Shown here in pieces: positions 1-12,442 of a stretch of DNA of 64,000 nucleotides. Where the stretch lies: the NCBI GenBank assembly GCA_933207985.1, contig OW240915.1:274524325-274588324 (forward strand). Reading direction: 5' to 3'. How positions within the stretch are numbered: the stretch's first letter is position 1; every line of letters starts with the position of its first letter. The position numbers and the translations under genes are program-made. This DNA is from Pelobates cultripes (taxonomy: Eukaryota; Chordata; Amphibia; Anura; Pelobatidae). Below the pieces are notes generated by a model that did not search any database, was not told the origin of the DNA, and was given only the letters and a program-made list of their open reading frames with translations.

Positions 1-934
1 GACAACAGATGTAATCTGGAATGGAATTTAACAATCAGAATAAAAAGCAATTATGTTCAAAATAAATTCAGAAAGAATGGCAACAATAGCCAATATTCAT
101 TGAAAAAGTGTTCTATTAAAATACCTGGGAGCACAGAATGCACAGAACACTAATGATCCAGCTATGATCAAATGGTGGCTGGCTGTAGATATGTGCATCG
201 AATATCAGAATTAACACGGCATATGGTGTGACTCACATTTCATTACAAGTTGTATGTTTTATGAAGCTGTCAAGGTGCTCTGCAAACACTTATTCTTACA
301 ATCCTGTATGTAGCAATACTGAAGATATATTTATTGATTTGCTTAAAGGAACATTCATAGAGAAGCCTTTGAGGGGAGTATTTAACAGGCTCGAAGCCCA
401 TGCGAGTGCTCTGAGTACGCAAAAGGAGGGGAAAAGGAAGGGAATGAATGAAGGAGGAGGGATTCAAAAATATAGCTGCAAAGTGGATAGGTAGACGGGG
501 TGGGCAAAATTCAGTGTGGCAGGCAGAGCCTACAAGGAAGCAGTTACGTCTGTCACCAGCATGCAGAGTGTGTTGACGACAGTAGTAAATTGTGCACAAA
601 ATTGAAATTAGGTAGCCTGGAACATAATATTTGTTTTCTATGTACATTTTGCTTCTTAATCAGGCTCTTTGGGAAGAGTACCCACCACGCAACATGCAGG
701 TGCTCCATGGACGGTGTCACTTGAAAGAAATGTATGTGGAGTAGATTGATCTGTATCATGTTAAGAGATCAGGACCTGCCAATACATGGGGGTTGACTTT
801 ACACTTTATGGTCATATGGGGACTAAATCTTTATATATTTTAATTGTGACAAATAACTTATTTTAAACAGTATATTTTGTTCTCTTTTTTTTGTCACTTG
901 AAATCTTCCTTTTGCAGTCATTCACCTACCTACT
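1..934. other. no gene recognised
   Basis: AT-rich sequence with only short spurious open frames that lack codon bias and recognisable motifs. I see no clear repeat and no splice-bounded exon here. Confidence 0.5.
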
Positions 935-1425
935 TTTATCTCTGATTACCAGACCCACTTCTCTCTGTCTTTCTTAGCTCTGACTTGTCTTTTTCTCTTT
1001 AGTAATTCACTTTCTCTCTTTAGTTACTCACTTTCTCTCTCTTTAGTAACTCTCACTTTATCTTTTTAGTAACTCACTTTCTCTCTCTTTAGTAATTCTC
1101 ACTTTATCTCTTTTTTAGTAGCTTTCACTTTCTCTCTTTAGTAACTCACTTTTTCTCTCTTTAGTAACTCTCACTTTCTCCCTCTCCAGTAACTCACTTC
1201 CTCTATCTTTAGTAGCTCTTACTTTGTCTCTCTTTAGTAACCCACTTTCTCCCACTCCAGTAACTCACTGTCTCTCTTTAGTAACTGACTTCTCTCTGTT
1301 TCTTTTAGTAACTTACTGTATCTTTTTTTTTAGTAAATCTCACTTTCTCTCTTTAGTAAGTCTGCTCTCTCTCTTTAGTAACTCTCACTGGTGTGTGTCT
1401 CGGTCTCTTTTTCCCAGCCTCTACT
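935..1425 (+). repeat. pyrimidine-rich degenerate minisatellite
   Basis: The + strand is almost pure C/T, broken regularly by TTTAGTAA or TTTAGTAG. The loose unit is about 20-40 bp, of the form CTCACTTTCTCTCTTTAGTAA, and repeats more than 15 times with length variation. Each unit resembles a polypyrimidine tract followed by AG. Open frames across it are low-complexity artefacts. Confidence 0.85.
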
Positions 1426-1596
1426 TATGTCTCCCTTCCTAATTCCCTCTGCTTTCTTGTCTTCCTCACCATTTATGTCTTCCTCCCCATGTCCCTCTGT
1501 CCTTGCCTTTATCTTGTGCATGGTGGCTGGGTGTTGCTGTCCTGTCCTCCATCCTCCCTGCACACATTGCTGACGATCCCTGGAGGAGCTGTGTGT

Positions 1597-3866
1597 GGAG
1601 TGGCCTCACACAAACTGGAAGTTCCTGCAGTACGGAGCACTCCCCTGTATACCAGCCGGCAGGGTAAGCAGTTTAAGAGGCTGTGCGTGGAGTGGGCGGG
1701 GCTCTGATGTCAGTTCCTGCAGTACGGAGCACTCCCCTGTATACCAGCCAGCAGGGTAAGCAGTTTGAGAGGCTGTGCGTGGAGTGGGCGGGGCTCTGAT
1801 GTCAGTTCCTGCAGTACGGAGCACTCCCCTGTATACCAGCCAGCAGGGTAAGCAGTGTTAGAGGCTGTGCGTGGAGTGGGCGGGGCTCTGATGTCAGTTC
1901 CTGCAGTACGGAGCACTCCCCTGTATACCAGCCGCAGGGTAAGCAGTGTGAGAGGTAAGCAGTGTGAGAGGCTGTGCGTGGAGTGGGCGGGGCTCTGATG
2001 TCAGTTCCTGCAGTACAGAGCACTCCCCTGTATACCAACCAGCAGGGTAAGCAGTTTGAGAGGCTGTGCGTGGAGTGGGCGGGGCTCTGATGTCAGTTCC
2101 TGCAGTACAGAGCACTCCCCTGTATACCAGCCGGCAGGGTAAGCAGTTTAAGAGGCTGTGCGTGGAGTGGGCGGATCTCTGATGTCAGTTCCTGCAGTAC
2201 AGAGCACTCCCCTGTATACCAGCCAGCAGGGTAAACAGTGTTAGAGGCTGTGCGTGGAGTGGGCGGGGCTCTGATGTCAGTTCCTGCAGTACAGAGCACT
2301 CCCCTGTATACCAGCCAGCAGGGTAAGCAGTGTTAGAGGCTGTGCGTGGAGTGGGCGGGGCTCTGATGTCAGTTCCTGCAGTACGGAGCACTCCCCTGTA
2401 TACCAGCCAGCAGGGTAAGCAGTTTGAGAGGCTGTGCGTGGAGTGGGCGGGGCTCTGATGTCAGTTCCTGCAGTACGGAGCACTCCCCTGTATACCAGCC
2501 GCAGAATAAGCAGTGTGAGAGGTAAGCAGTGTTAGAGGCTGTGCGTGGAGTGGGCGGGCTCTGATGTCAGTTCCTGCAGTACGGAGCACTCCACTGTATA
2601 CCAGCCGGCAGGGTAAGCAGTTTAAGAGGCTGTGCGTGGAGTGGGCGGGGCTCTGATGTCAGTTCCTGCAGTACGGAGCACTCCTCTGTATACCAGCCAG
2701 CAGGGTAAGCAGTGTTAGAGGTAAGCAGTGTGAGAGGCTGTGCGTGGAGTGGGCGGGGCTCTGATGTCAGTTCCTGCAGTACGGAGCACTCCCCTGTATA
2801 CCAGCCAGCAGGGTAAGCAGTGTTAGAGGCTGTGCGTGGAGTGGGCGGGGCTCTGATGTCAGTTCCTGCAGTACGGAGCACTCCCCTGTATACCAGCCGC
2901 AGGGTAAGCAGTGTGAGAGGTAAGCAGTGTGAGAGGCTGTGCGTGGAGTGGGCGGGCTCTGATGTCAGTTCCTGCAGTACAGAGCACTCCACTGTATACC
3001 AGCCGGCAGGGTAAGCAGTTTGAGAGGCTGTGCGTGGAGTGGGCGGGGCTCTGATGTCAGTTCCTGCAGTACAGAGCACTCCCCTGTATACCAGCCGGCA
3101 GGGTAAGCAGTTTGAGAGGCTGTGCGTGGAGTGGGCGGATCTCTGATGTCAGTTCCTGCAGTACAGAGCACTCCCCTGTATACCAGCCAGCAGGGTAAAC
3201 AGTGTTAGAGGCTGTGCGTGGAGTGGGCGGGGCTCTGATGTCAGTTCCTGCAGTACAGAGCACTCCCCTGTATACCAGCCAGCATGGTAAGCAGTGTTAG
3301 AGGCTGTGCGTGGCGTGGGCGGGGCTCTGATGTCAGTTCCTGCAGTACGGAGCACTCCCCTGTATACCAGCCAGCAGGGTAAGCAGTTTGAGAGGCTGTG
3401 CGTGGAGTGGGCGGGGCTCTGATGTCAGTTCCTGCAGTACGGAGCACTCCCCTGTATACCAGCCGGCAGGGTAAGCAGTTTAAGAGGCTGTGCGTGGAGT
3501 GGGCGGGGCTCTGATGTCAGTTCCTGCAGTACAGAGCACTCCCCTGTATACCAGCCAGCAGGGTAAGCAGTTTGAGAGGCTGTGCGTGGAGTGGGCGGGG
3601 CTCTGATGTCAGTTCCTGCAGTACGGAGCACTCCCCTGTATACCAGCCGGCAGGGTAAACAGTTTAAGAGGCTGTGCGTGGAGTGGGCGGGGCTCTGATG
3701 TCAGTTCCTGCAGTACAGAGCACTCCCCTGTATACCAGCCAGCAGGGTAAGCAGTTTGAGAGGCTGTGTGTGGAGTGGGCGGGGCTCTGATTTCAGTTCC
3801 TACAGTACGGAGCACTCCCCTGTATACCAGCCGGCAGGGTAAGCAGTGCGAGAGGCTGTGTGTGCT
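1597..3866. repeat. 92-bp tandem repeat array, about 24 copies
   Basis: The core GTTCCTGCAGTACRGAGC recurs at about 1620, 1712, 1804, 1896, 2004, 2095, 2187 and onward to 3795, usually 92 bp apart. Some units carry an extra 15-17 bp GTAAGCAGTGTGAGAG insertion. Each unit contains a PstI site, an Sp1-type GC box (GGGCGGGGC) in most copies, and the donor-like AGGGTAAGC. Because 92 is not a multiple of three, the many ~68-aa minus-strand frames are repeat artefacts. Copies are about 95% alike by eye, so homogenisation is recent. Confidence 0.95.
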
Positions 3867-5755
3867 GCCTGTAACTGGCACTCAGCTAGTATTGTGGGTT
3901 ATTAAGGAGATTTATCGATCTCCATAACTGATCGAATACTGCTCAGTCTGCCCCTGCAACCTAGATAAGGGTGTGCGCATGCCTATGCTGTTAGCGCTAT
4001 ATAATGGCAATAATAATAATAACAACAATGCATTGCACAAACTTCACTAAAAAGGCTTGTGCAATACTCTTCAGAATGTTTTATTCTGCAATTGTCCAAA
4101 GAATGACATGGTCTTATTCGGCTATTATTTGTCTACAATTCTAGTCTCTTGTAGAAAGTCTCTTGTTTGTAGTTAGAGTCCACTGCACATTTTTTTCTCT
4201 CCATATAGTAGCTCTAACCAAAAACGTTAAGAGTTTTCATATTAATCTGTTTAAAAATGTATAAAGAGTCATGACAGATTTTGTTACTAGCAAATTGTAA
4301 TATTTATTTGCCTTGGCAAGTACAATAGCTTCACTGAAAAGAAACACTGAAAAGAAAAGAAAAAGTCCTACAATAAATTCAGTTGGTACTGCCGAATTAA
4401 ATATAATCATAAATAACCACAATAAAACAAAAATAAACAAATATATAAAGTCAAAATTAAATGTGTTAATATAGATGAGCAGGTATTAGTTTTACCACAA
4501 GTTTAATACCTTAGGTTGTCTTCCTTAAAAATATATATACATGTGAAGGGTTATTCAGGGATTCCTGACAGATATCAGGATATCAATTTAGAAACTATTT
4601 AGCACAGGTATATATAAAACAAGATACACCTAGAAAAAACAAAAGCAGAGAACATTCATAGGGAAACACCGTTTAGTAGAAATGTCCCTGCTGTAAATAT
4701 TGCACTCACAGAATAAAGGAGTAATTCAAGCCCATCAAGGTTTCTTTAGATCTTGCAATGAAATTCCTCAAGGGTACATGCAAAAAAAGGAAGAACTGGA
4801 CATAGTGTGAAATCTTAATAATATAAAAAGCACGCTTTTATTTGAACACTTACAAGAAGTGAAAGATAAAAATGCCCATCAAAGATCTGTATCCCTCTCT
4901 CCAGAGTGGTAAATGGAAGAAGCAGGTGGGGGTAAATGTGGATTTTGATTTAATTTGTTTTCTCTAATTTTGATCATCTTCATACTTTATATTTATTTTT
5001 ATATTTATTTTTATTTTTATTTATTCTTATTTTTAAATTAAAATTATAAGTACACTTCGTTAGCATAATCTACAATTACAGAATATGTTGATGATGCATG
5101 GTTTTGCATCAAGGTTTTCATCTTTTAACTGAAGTGCTTTCAGTTTTTAAATACATGACTTCCACGAAGGAGAGAATGTAAAATGCATGTTTAACTCAGA
5201 GAATCAAGCCATGAATATAAAATTGTTGTATACTTGTACATACATGGACAGGTCTACATTGTGCAACAGAAAATACATTTTGTCTTTGCATTATACTTGG
5301 AAAATCCAACCACGTTCTCTTTTGCAGAGTATCTACTTGTTTTTAGTGCAAATGACATGTTTCACTTTCATAATTGTATATATACATTTTCTCGCTAAAA
5401 ATGCAAGCAAAAGCAATGGAAAATTCCACACAATCTCCTACAGCTCACAAGTGATATAGAAGAAGTGCAGAGAAAGAATGAAAAACACTGAAAGAAAATG
5501 AAGATGAATAGTCAAAGAGCTCATTGTCTCACAGCTAATGACCAGCTTGTTGTGACTGCAGCAATTTGACGGCAATGCCACAGATGTCAAAACGGGAGAG
5601 GATCTATCCTACATTTCCTTGACTTGACCCCTTTGTTTCTCCACAGATGATTGTAGTCATTAATTGGAGATGTTTTCACAAATCATCAGACCTGTTTGTC
5701 AAAGTGCTGACATATCCCATTAACTAGGGCCTCCAGCTCCGCATCATTGAATATA
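3867..5755. other. intergenic, no gene recognised
   Basis: AT-rich sequence with a short (AAT)n/(AAC)n run near 4010. No exon-like segment or transposon end was recognised. Confidence 0.5.
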
Positions 5756-6735
5756 TATTCATGTTACCCTTATATCATGTCACAGACGCTCCCGTGCCAC
5801 AGCCTGCTGGAGAGGCATAATAGCTAACCTCCTGCCCACTGACTATGGTCCAGGTCTGGGACACCATTTGGGAGTTACCCTGCCAGCTGCCATTAGTAGC
5901 TTTCCCTGGTTGCCTGAGACTAAGGGGAACAAAACGCTACCTAAGAATCAAACGGGGAACCCAGTATTGTGGCCGCAGGAGCTCCTGAAAAGTTGACTGG
6001 CAAAAACACCAAACACCCAGGAACTATGTTGGGCATAGGACCATGTGTGTGGCCGGTTTAACGTGGTGGTGTTTCCCCTACACTGCATGGATCTTAGCTC
6101 TATTTGGAGAACTTGGGCGCTCAAATCAGGTCTATTTAACAATGTATTGTTTGTGGGGTCCCCTTGTTCGCAAATCATGTTTAGGCTTGATTAGAAGATT
6201 GTGCTTGTCCCGTTCTTAACATGATAAAAATGAGGCTTGAGTATTAATCTTTGGGCAGGTATTAATGTCTCTTTTGGATATGATATTGGAACACAAGGCT
6301 TCTTCACATCAAAGGACTCCTTATCTGACAGGGAGTCAAGACATATGGCAGATGAGAGAGTTAGTTTATACCTATACCAGACATCCAGGCCACTTGTGTG
6401 ACTTCTCACACCTTATAGAGTGGCTCTGTTGGGGTCCCAGCTTTAAAGAGGAATCTAAAATTGTATGTTTTTTTTGTACCAGGGAGATAATTCAATTATC
6501 TCCCAGGCACACGTGGGGAGTTTGTGTGTAATGGTATGGGGACCCCCTGTTGTGTGTAGGGGGATAAATGCATGTGTTTTCCTCTGAAATAAACAGTACT
6601 CTTGTTTTACCCAATACGACTGGTCTTGTCCACTATATTGGGGAATTTTACAAGGTTCCAGAGGGCTAGAATCACTGTATGCTGTAGCTGAATCCAGGAC
6701 CAGCAGAGGATTAGAGAAGCAGCTCACTATCTAAT
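5756..6735 (+). repeat. possible old LTR-type repeat
   Basis: This stretch is less AT-rich than its flanks and contains a TGTCACAG start-like motif near 5776. Near 6585 an AATAAA signal lies about 20 bp before a pyrimidine-rich stretch and the sequence AATACGACTGGTCTTGTCC. That arrangement resembles the R/U5 end of a retroviral-type or Gypsy-type LTR. No matching target duplication, primer-binding site or coding region was found, so this is a tentative call. Confidence 0.3.
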
Positions 6736-6829
6736 ATAAAGCTGCAATTCCCACAGGAAAGCTTAAATTGAGGAGTCTCTTGAAGCAGTTTACACCGCAA
6801 GTAATTAGCTTGTAATGCTCCAATTTTAG

Positions 6830-7390
6830 AATTAGTGTAGGACCCACCGATATTGGGGTACTGTAACGTAGTGGTGGGCTTAACACGATATGGTTATATG
6901 GTGGAACTGAATCCCCATATTAATTTGCTAAGATAGGTGATTTTAAGTAGCCTTGTTAAATGGAAAGCTGTATTTTGCTTTGTGTGTGCGCCGTTCTTTA
7001 CGCCAGCACCACTGCTTAGAAAAGCATGTTCTGGATGTGTCCCCAGTTCCCATTTTTTTTTTAACATAATAACATTTAAAATATACAATATGCAGTGATA
7101 TACCAGTCCACAATGCAATAAAGAGTCCTCACTTGACGCATTTAGCTTTATCAAAAGTTAATGAAGAGTAAGCCATGTTCCGGTTATTTAAGCAATACCA
7201 AGCTTTCATTAGAAGGTCCCAGGGTGTATCTCAGCTGCTTACATAGTCAACGTGTGTGATGTCTGGCTCCTGTATATGATGTTGTCAATGTGAATCATCA
7301 ATCGGAACTGACGTTAATGGAAGTGGACACACCGCCATATTGGATTTGGGTGGATGTCCGGTTTAGCATTTTTAAACATAGGGAAAAAAC
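6830..7390 (-). repeat. probable dispersed frog repeat
   Basis: Composition and phrases such as GTGGTGCTGGCGTAAAGAA (minus strand) and CACCGCCATATTGG look like interspersed frog repeats rather than unique sequence. No termini or coding capacity could be defined. Confidence 0.3.
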
Positions 7391-9384
7391 AAGATTAGCA
7401 GGAAAATAATATTACGCAAAAACGCTGTGAAAAAAATCTCATACTAAAGCAAAACAACAAGAGAAATGAGTTATGCATATGCATTATATTGAAAATGGCC
7501 ATTACGAAAAAGAGTAGGAAGACATTTAGTATTGAATTTTTTTTCCTGCTGAATGGTAGGACAGAACCAGGGAACTCCAGACTCTATAATCACTCAAATG
7601 AGATGAAGCAATTGCAGTGCCTACATTGTCCATTTAATGGTAGAGTTAGTTATTATTAAAGTGCTTTTAAACATATTTTACCCTTTGTAGGGACACCAAA
7701 GCTTAACTGCAAGTCAGGTTGATGTACCATTACCCAATGAGCTCAGGAGCCTTGGACCCTTAAAGATTCTCACAGCAAGCCATGAGACTGTCTTATTTAT
7801 CTTACCAGAGCTCTAGCGAAGCATGACAGGTATTTGTAAAGCAGACTTTTCATAATTAAAAAGTCTTCTAAGAGTCATAGTTTTGTTAAGTCATTTATTC
7901 ATAAGTTATTCTTAGTAGTTAATTGTGTTTTCTTTAGTAAGAAATGTTGTTTCTTCAATAAAAAAAGATTTCTCTTCACATAGGATACATTCACCTGTAT
8001 AATGGTTTAGATAGAATAACCAAATCACATTGTATTTATAATGTTGCCCTCATGTTAGGAACATCTCGTCTCTATTGACCATATTTACATCATTAGAATT
8101 GTTATTAATTTGTTGTGCTCCTCTAGTTAAAGCAGATATTTCATCAAAGCTGAAAAAGAGCAATGAAATAGAATAAGTTGAGCTCAGGACAAAAGGGTGA
8201 ATAATTATGTGCGATTTGGACTCATGGAATCATTATGCCGAGGAAAGAACTCTGCCTGGAAAAATAAGAAATATACAGAGTAAAAGTGTTTGATTAGAAT
8301 ACTTCTTTAAATCTATGAAAAAAAAAACTTTCAATTTCCTTCTAAAAGCAAAAATCCAACATGTAGCAATATTAGTTGCTTTTTAGAACAGGAGTAGAAG
8401 AAAAGAAAGATGAATTCAGCTAAAATTCTGGTTTTATAAATGTTATCAATATTGTATATGTATATATTTTTTATAGCTCTTCATTATATAGCTAAAGTTA
8501 CAGCTTAGCATTTTTTTTTGTTAAACTTAAGCTCTTTATTACTGCAGCTTGACAAAATGTTTTCAAAAAACGGGAGCTCTGGTGTAGAGTTTATTTTTTC
8601 AGACTTTTTTGCCAAGCAATGCAAAGGCAAACTGTAATTCTTTGTGATATCTATGGAGCAAAGAAACAGAGCTTTGCATATTATTTGTAGTACTTTTTAA
8701 AAGGTTTTAGCAACATTACGTTTCTGATGCAAATTATATATCCTTTTAATTAAAGATTCAAAACGTGCGCTTTTCTAAACATCTTCTCATGACAGTATGT
8801 TCTTTATTCGTGAGCCAATTTCTTGACTTTTTGAAATGCAATCCAACCAAAAATGGCTTAAACTGTGTTTATTCTGGAATCAGTTCTTTTTTGCAGAAAA
8901 AACAAACAAACAACTAAAAACTTTTGGATCATTCACAAAGACTGATAACCCATTATAAACAAATTGTTCCAGGATAGAAGACCTTATACAAATGTGTTAC
9001 ATTGTCAATCTACCTAAAGTGCCATTTATTATTTATACTATCCATATATTAACTTCACAATGCACAGGAGCTTGGTGGGCATTGAGTTTGTGGCATATTA
9101 ATTCAACATTTATCTGATTGCTGATATTTGCCAGCAAGTTATGGGTTAGTAAAACTAATAATAATAATAATTTGGAATATTTCCATAGGTCAATACCCCC
9201 AGAATCAAGTATAATATGTTACCAAAAGTTGCCAGTAACATATGTTTAATATTGTTTATTACTTAGACTACCAGAATATCTGTGATGTGGGTTGGTGGTA
9301 GATGATTTTGAAAATCAATTAATTATTATTAAAACCTAAAGGCTAAATAAAAAGTACTGTGGTCTCAAGAACAAATTCCATTGA
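7391..9384. other. intergenic, no gene recognised
   Basis: About 2 kb of AT-rich, apparently single-copy sequence. There is no transposon terminus, tandem array or exon-like frame. Confidence 0.5.
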
Positions 9385-10505
9385 AACACTGACACATACT
9401 CTCAATGACAGACACACAAACTCACTGATCTGAAACACCGGCAGACACATACACAGTGACAGACACACTCTCACTGACAGACATACTCACTGATAGACAC
9501 ACACAAACACTAAGTGACAAACACACACTCACTGACTGTTGGGTCTTTGACAGGTGGGGCCTAGGAGGCAGTAGTGAGCCAAAAGCGAGGTACCAATTAA
9601 GGATAAGACAGTCTCGTAGTCAGGGTTAGCTAAGGTCACAGGCAGGCAGCGCAGGTTCAGGAACGCTATAACAGGCAGATAGGTTAAGGGATGGATGAAG
9701 ACAGGATTCACAGAAGTGTATATACCAAAGAGCACAGTATAACTGAGCACTGAGGTAGAGGTTAGCTGGGTTTATATAGAGGAGGGGTATCCACCTCTCA
9801 CATATCATTGGTTAAACAGTAATTAGCCCTTTAAAATGTTTCAGGTGTTTTGTCCCTTTAAGAAGAAGGCTGTCGGGTGCGCATACGCCTAGAGTGTGTG
9901 GAGTTTACACGTGGGTTCGGCTGGAGCTTCACCACAGGTTGTGGCGTGGAAGCAGCGACGGCACGTAAATGAATTACAGGGATGCCGGCCGTCTGTTCTT
10001 GGGGTCAGACACGTTGGAGACCTAGGCGTGCAGCGAGGAGGGACCACCGCAGAAGTGGACGGAGACGCAGCGTGGGACCCCCAGTTAAGCGTGGTCGTGA
10101 CACTAACACACACTCAATGATAGACACACTCTCACTAACAGACAGACACATACACACACACTGACAGACACACTGACACACACTCTCTATAATAGACACA
10201 CACTCATTGACAGACACACACTAACTGACAGAAACACTGACAGACACAAACTAACAGACACACACATACACACTGAGACTCGCTCACTTGCTCCCATACA
10301 CACTCTCAATGACAGTTACACTCTCAATGACAGACACACAAATTCACTGACAGACACATTCACTGACAAATACTCTCAACGACATACACACACTAACTGA
10401 TTTGAAACAGAATCACTGACAGATATACTCTCTGACTAATACACTAACACTGACAACACTCACTGACTAATACACACATTTACACATTCTTGCACACACA
10501 TTTTA
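9385..10505. repeat. CACTGACA-type minisatellite, interrupted
   Basis: A degenerate array of ACACACTCACTGACAGAC-like units runs from about 9385 to 9536 and resumes from about 10103 to 10500. The break is a 566-bp LTR-like insertion. Similar CACTGACA arrays occur inside the hAT MITE at 38.44-38.68 kb, so this array may derive from such an element. Confidence 0.8.
9537..10102 (-). mobile_element. solo LTR inside minisatellite
   Basis: A 566-bp GC-richer segment sits abruptly inside the CACTGACA array. It begins TGTTGGG and ends GTGACA on the + strand, so it has the TG...CA ends of an LTR. Read on the minus strand it begins TGTCACGACC, a start familiar from frog Gypsy-like LTRs. The flanks CTGAC (9532-9536) and CTAAC (10103-10107) look like a 5-bp target duplication with one mismatch. 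There are no internal genes, consistent with LTR-LTR recombination. Confidence 0.6.
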
Positions 10506-10799
10506 CAAATTAAATGTATTTCTTGTTGTTTTATTTTTATACCTATTCAGCCTTCCTACCTTTAGGAGAATCGGTGTTGGTCCTCTCCCTGGGGTCCAAT
10601 GGGGATCGTCTCCCCGGGGTCCAGAGGGGATATTCTCTCTGAGGTCCAGAGGGATCTTCTCAATGTAGAAGCCTTTTAAAGTATGCTGGTGATAAGCTGA
10701 GAGCATAATATTTGTTACAATATCCCAGTGGGTAATACCAATGATAATCGATACTTCTACTCCTTTGTGAGTATTACCTTAAATCTCACGATAAACATA

Positions 10800-11540
10800 A
10801 ATATACATACAATACAAGGTTGAGTATCTTTCTTTTAAAAGTGAATACAGTTCTTGGACCGGTGTTTTCCTAGGAAAAATATAAGCAAACACACAATAGT
10901 GCAATATAGCCAATTTTGAAAAGTAAAGTGCAATAGTAGATAGAAAAGCACTCACAAGCATAGAGCCACTATGTAAGGCTCAAATTTCCAGCTTTGTGGG
11001 ATATAGAGGTACCCACTCCCTTTATACTGATAGGAGATCTTAAGCAATTTGGATGTCCTCACAATCAATTGAGTAGTAAAGTGCTTTATTGAAAAGTGCA
11101 CACAAGTTAAAAAATATATGAAATGAAATAAAAAAACCTTACAATTTCGAAGGTAAGTCCTTTTGATAAAAGTCTTTCAGGTGCAAAACGCGTTTTGCCA
11201 CATTCGCATCATTGCGCTGATTGACTGCTAGTACGGTACTTCAAACGTGTATGGCATTGGTTCTTAATTTCATGCATTCAAAACATTAATTGCTTGAGAT
11301 CTCCTATCAGTATAAAGAAGGGAGTGGGTACCTCTATATCCCACAAAGCTGGAAATTTGAGCCTTACATAGTGGCTCTACGCTTGTGAGTGCTTTTCTAT
11401 CTACTATTGCACTTTACTTTTCAAAATTGGCTATATTGCACTATTGTGTGTTTGCTTATATTTTTCTTAGGGAAATATGTCCAGGAACTGTATTCACTTT
11501 TAAAAGAAAGATACTCCACCTTGTATTGTATGTATAAATC
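10800..11540. mobile_element. foldback-type inverted-repeat element
   Basis: A left arm (about 10800-11050) and a right arm (about 11287-11540) are inverted copies with high identity, about 250 bp each. They share the stretch from AATACAAGG through CACTCCC to GATCT. The 236-bp spacer contains the perfect palindrome GCAAAACGCGTTTTGC near 11188. Short minus-strand frames in each arm are mirror artefacts. No transposase is present, so this is a non-autonomous foldback element or the remnant of one. Confidence 0.75.
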
Positions 11541-11861
11541 TGTGCGATAAACATACATTCTATGAACTGACTTTTTTTGTTTTATGATATACAAGCTGGA
11601 TTGACAACAGTAAAACTGGGTATTCATACTAAAATTATAAGCTACTAGGGGTTATCCCGGGTCGTTTTCCTATCTGCTGTCAATTCAGGGGTCTCAGATC
11701 AGTGTGGTTGATAAAGTGTAAGGTTTAATGTCTTTGATGAGTCTGTATAGCACTAATATCTCATGATGTTGTTTAAAGGGGGGTGGTGGATATATCATTG
11801 GTTAGCTGTCCCCTTGAGCTGAGGGTGATCAGTGCAAAGGTTTGATGTTACCTACAATTAT

Positions 11862-12442
11862 GCTATAATATAATGCATTAAAATAATTGAAAATGGAGAA
11901 CTAAGCACTAAACTGGAGAACTGGCAATAATATTGAGTGAATGGTTGCACTGTTGCAGGATTCCATCTGTGTGGGGCTTGTTCTGCCGCGCCATGCCCTG
12001 TGGTTGCCAGAGAGTCCTGTGGTAGGCCCAGGTTGGCCAGCAGCTCCTTCGCTTCTTTGATGTTGTGTATCTCATGTTTAACATTGTCCTTAAGGACCTG
12101 GAGCTTGTGCGCCATTCACCAGCGGTATTGCACCTTATGGTGTCTGAGCAGAGTTGTAAAGGGTGCCAGAGTTCTTCTCCATGCCAGGGTGTAGCTTGAC
12201 AAATCCACATAAAAAGTGAGGTGCATGGCTTCGAAGTTGTAGGGTGTGCGGTCTTTTACCACTGTCATTATTGTGGTTCTGTCCCTGCCGTGCAGGAAGC
12301 GGATCACCAGGTACTCGGAAGCCTTGGGGTAGTCTGCCATCTTGGGCCTAACCGCTCTGCATGCTTGGAGCAGGAGGTCTCGGATGTGCAGGCCCAGCCG
12401 TGGTTTGTCATGCTTTCATTTTTTATTTTTCCGGCCCATCAT
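11862..12442 (-). pseudogene. L1-type ORF1 protein, C-terminal fragment
   Basis: Minus-strand translation gives a segment that includes SEYLVIRFLHGRDRTTIM, DLSSYTLAWRRTLAPFTTLL, HHKVQYRW and HKLQVLKDN. This is the RRM/C-terminal layout of L1 ORF1 (transposase_22-like) RNA-binding proteins, which coat L1 RNA as chaperones. It is broken by an in-frame TGA directly after YRW at 12116-12118. A second in-frame stop lies upstream, a few codons after the first candidate methionine near 12442. The trailing EAKELLANLGLP matches the usual end of the domain. No ORF2 or 3' tail was found nearby, so this is a dead fragment. Confidence 0.7.

Noticed and set aside
1597..3866. CRISPR-like regular array
   Set aside because: Units are contiguous tandem copies with no unique spacers, in a vertebrate nuclear context.
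1606..3881. Many ~68-aa minus-strand frames with TAGTDIRAPPTPRTAS
   Set aside because: They follow exactly from the 92-bp repeat read in successive frames; there is no start, splice or codon signal of their own.
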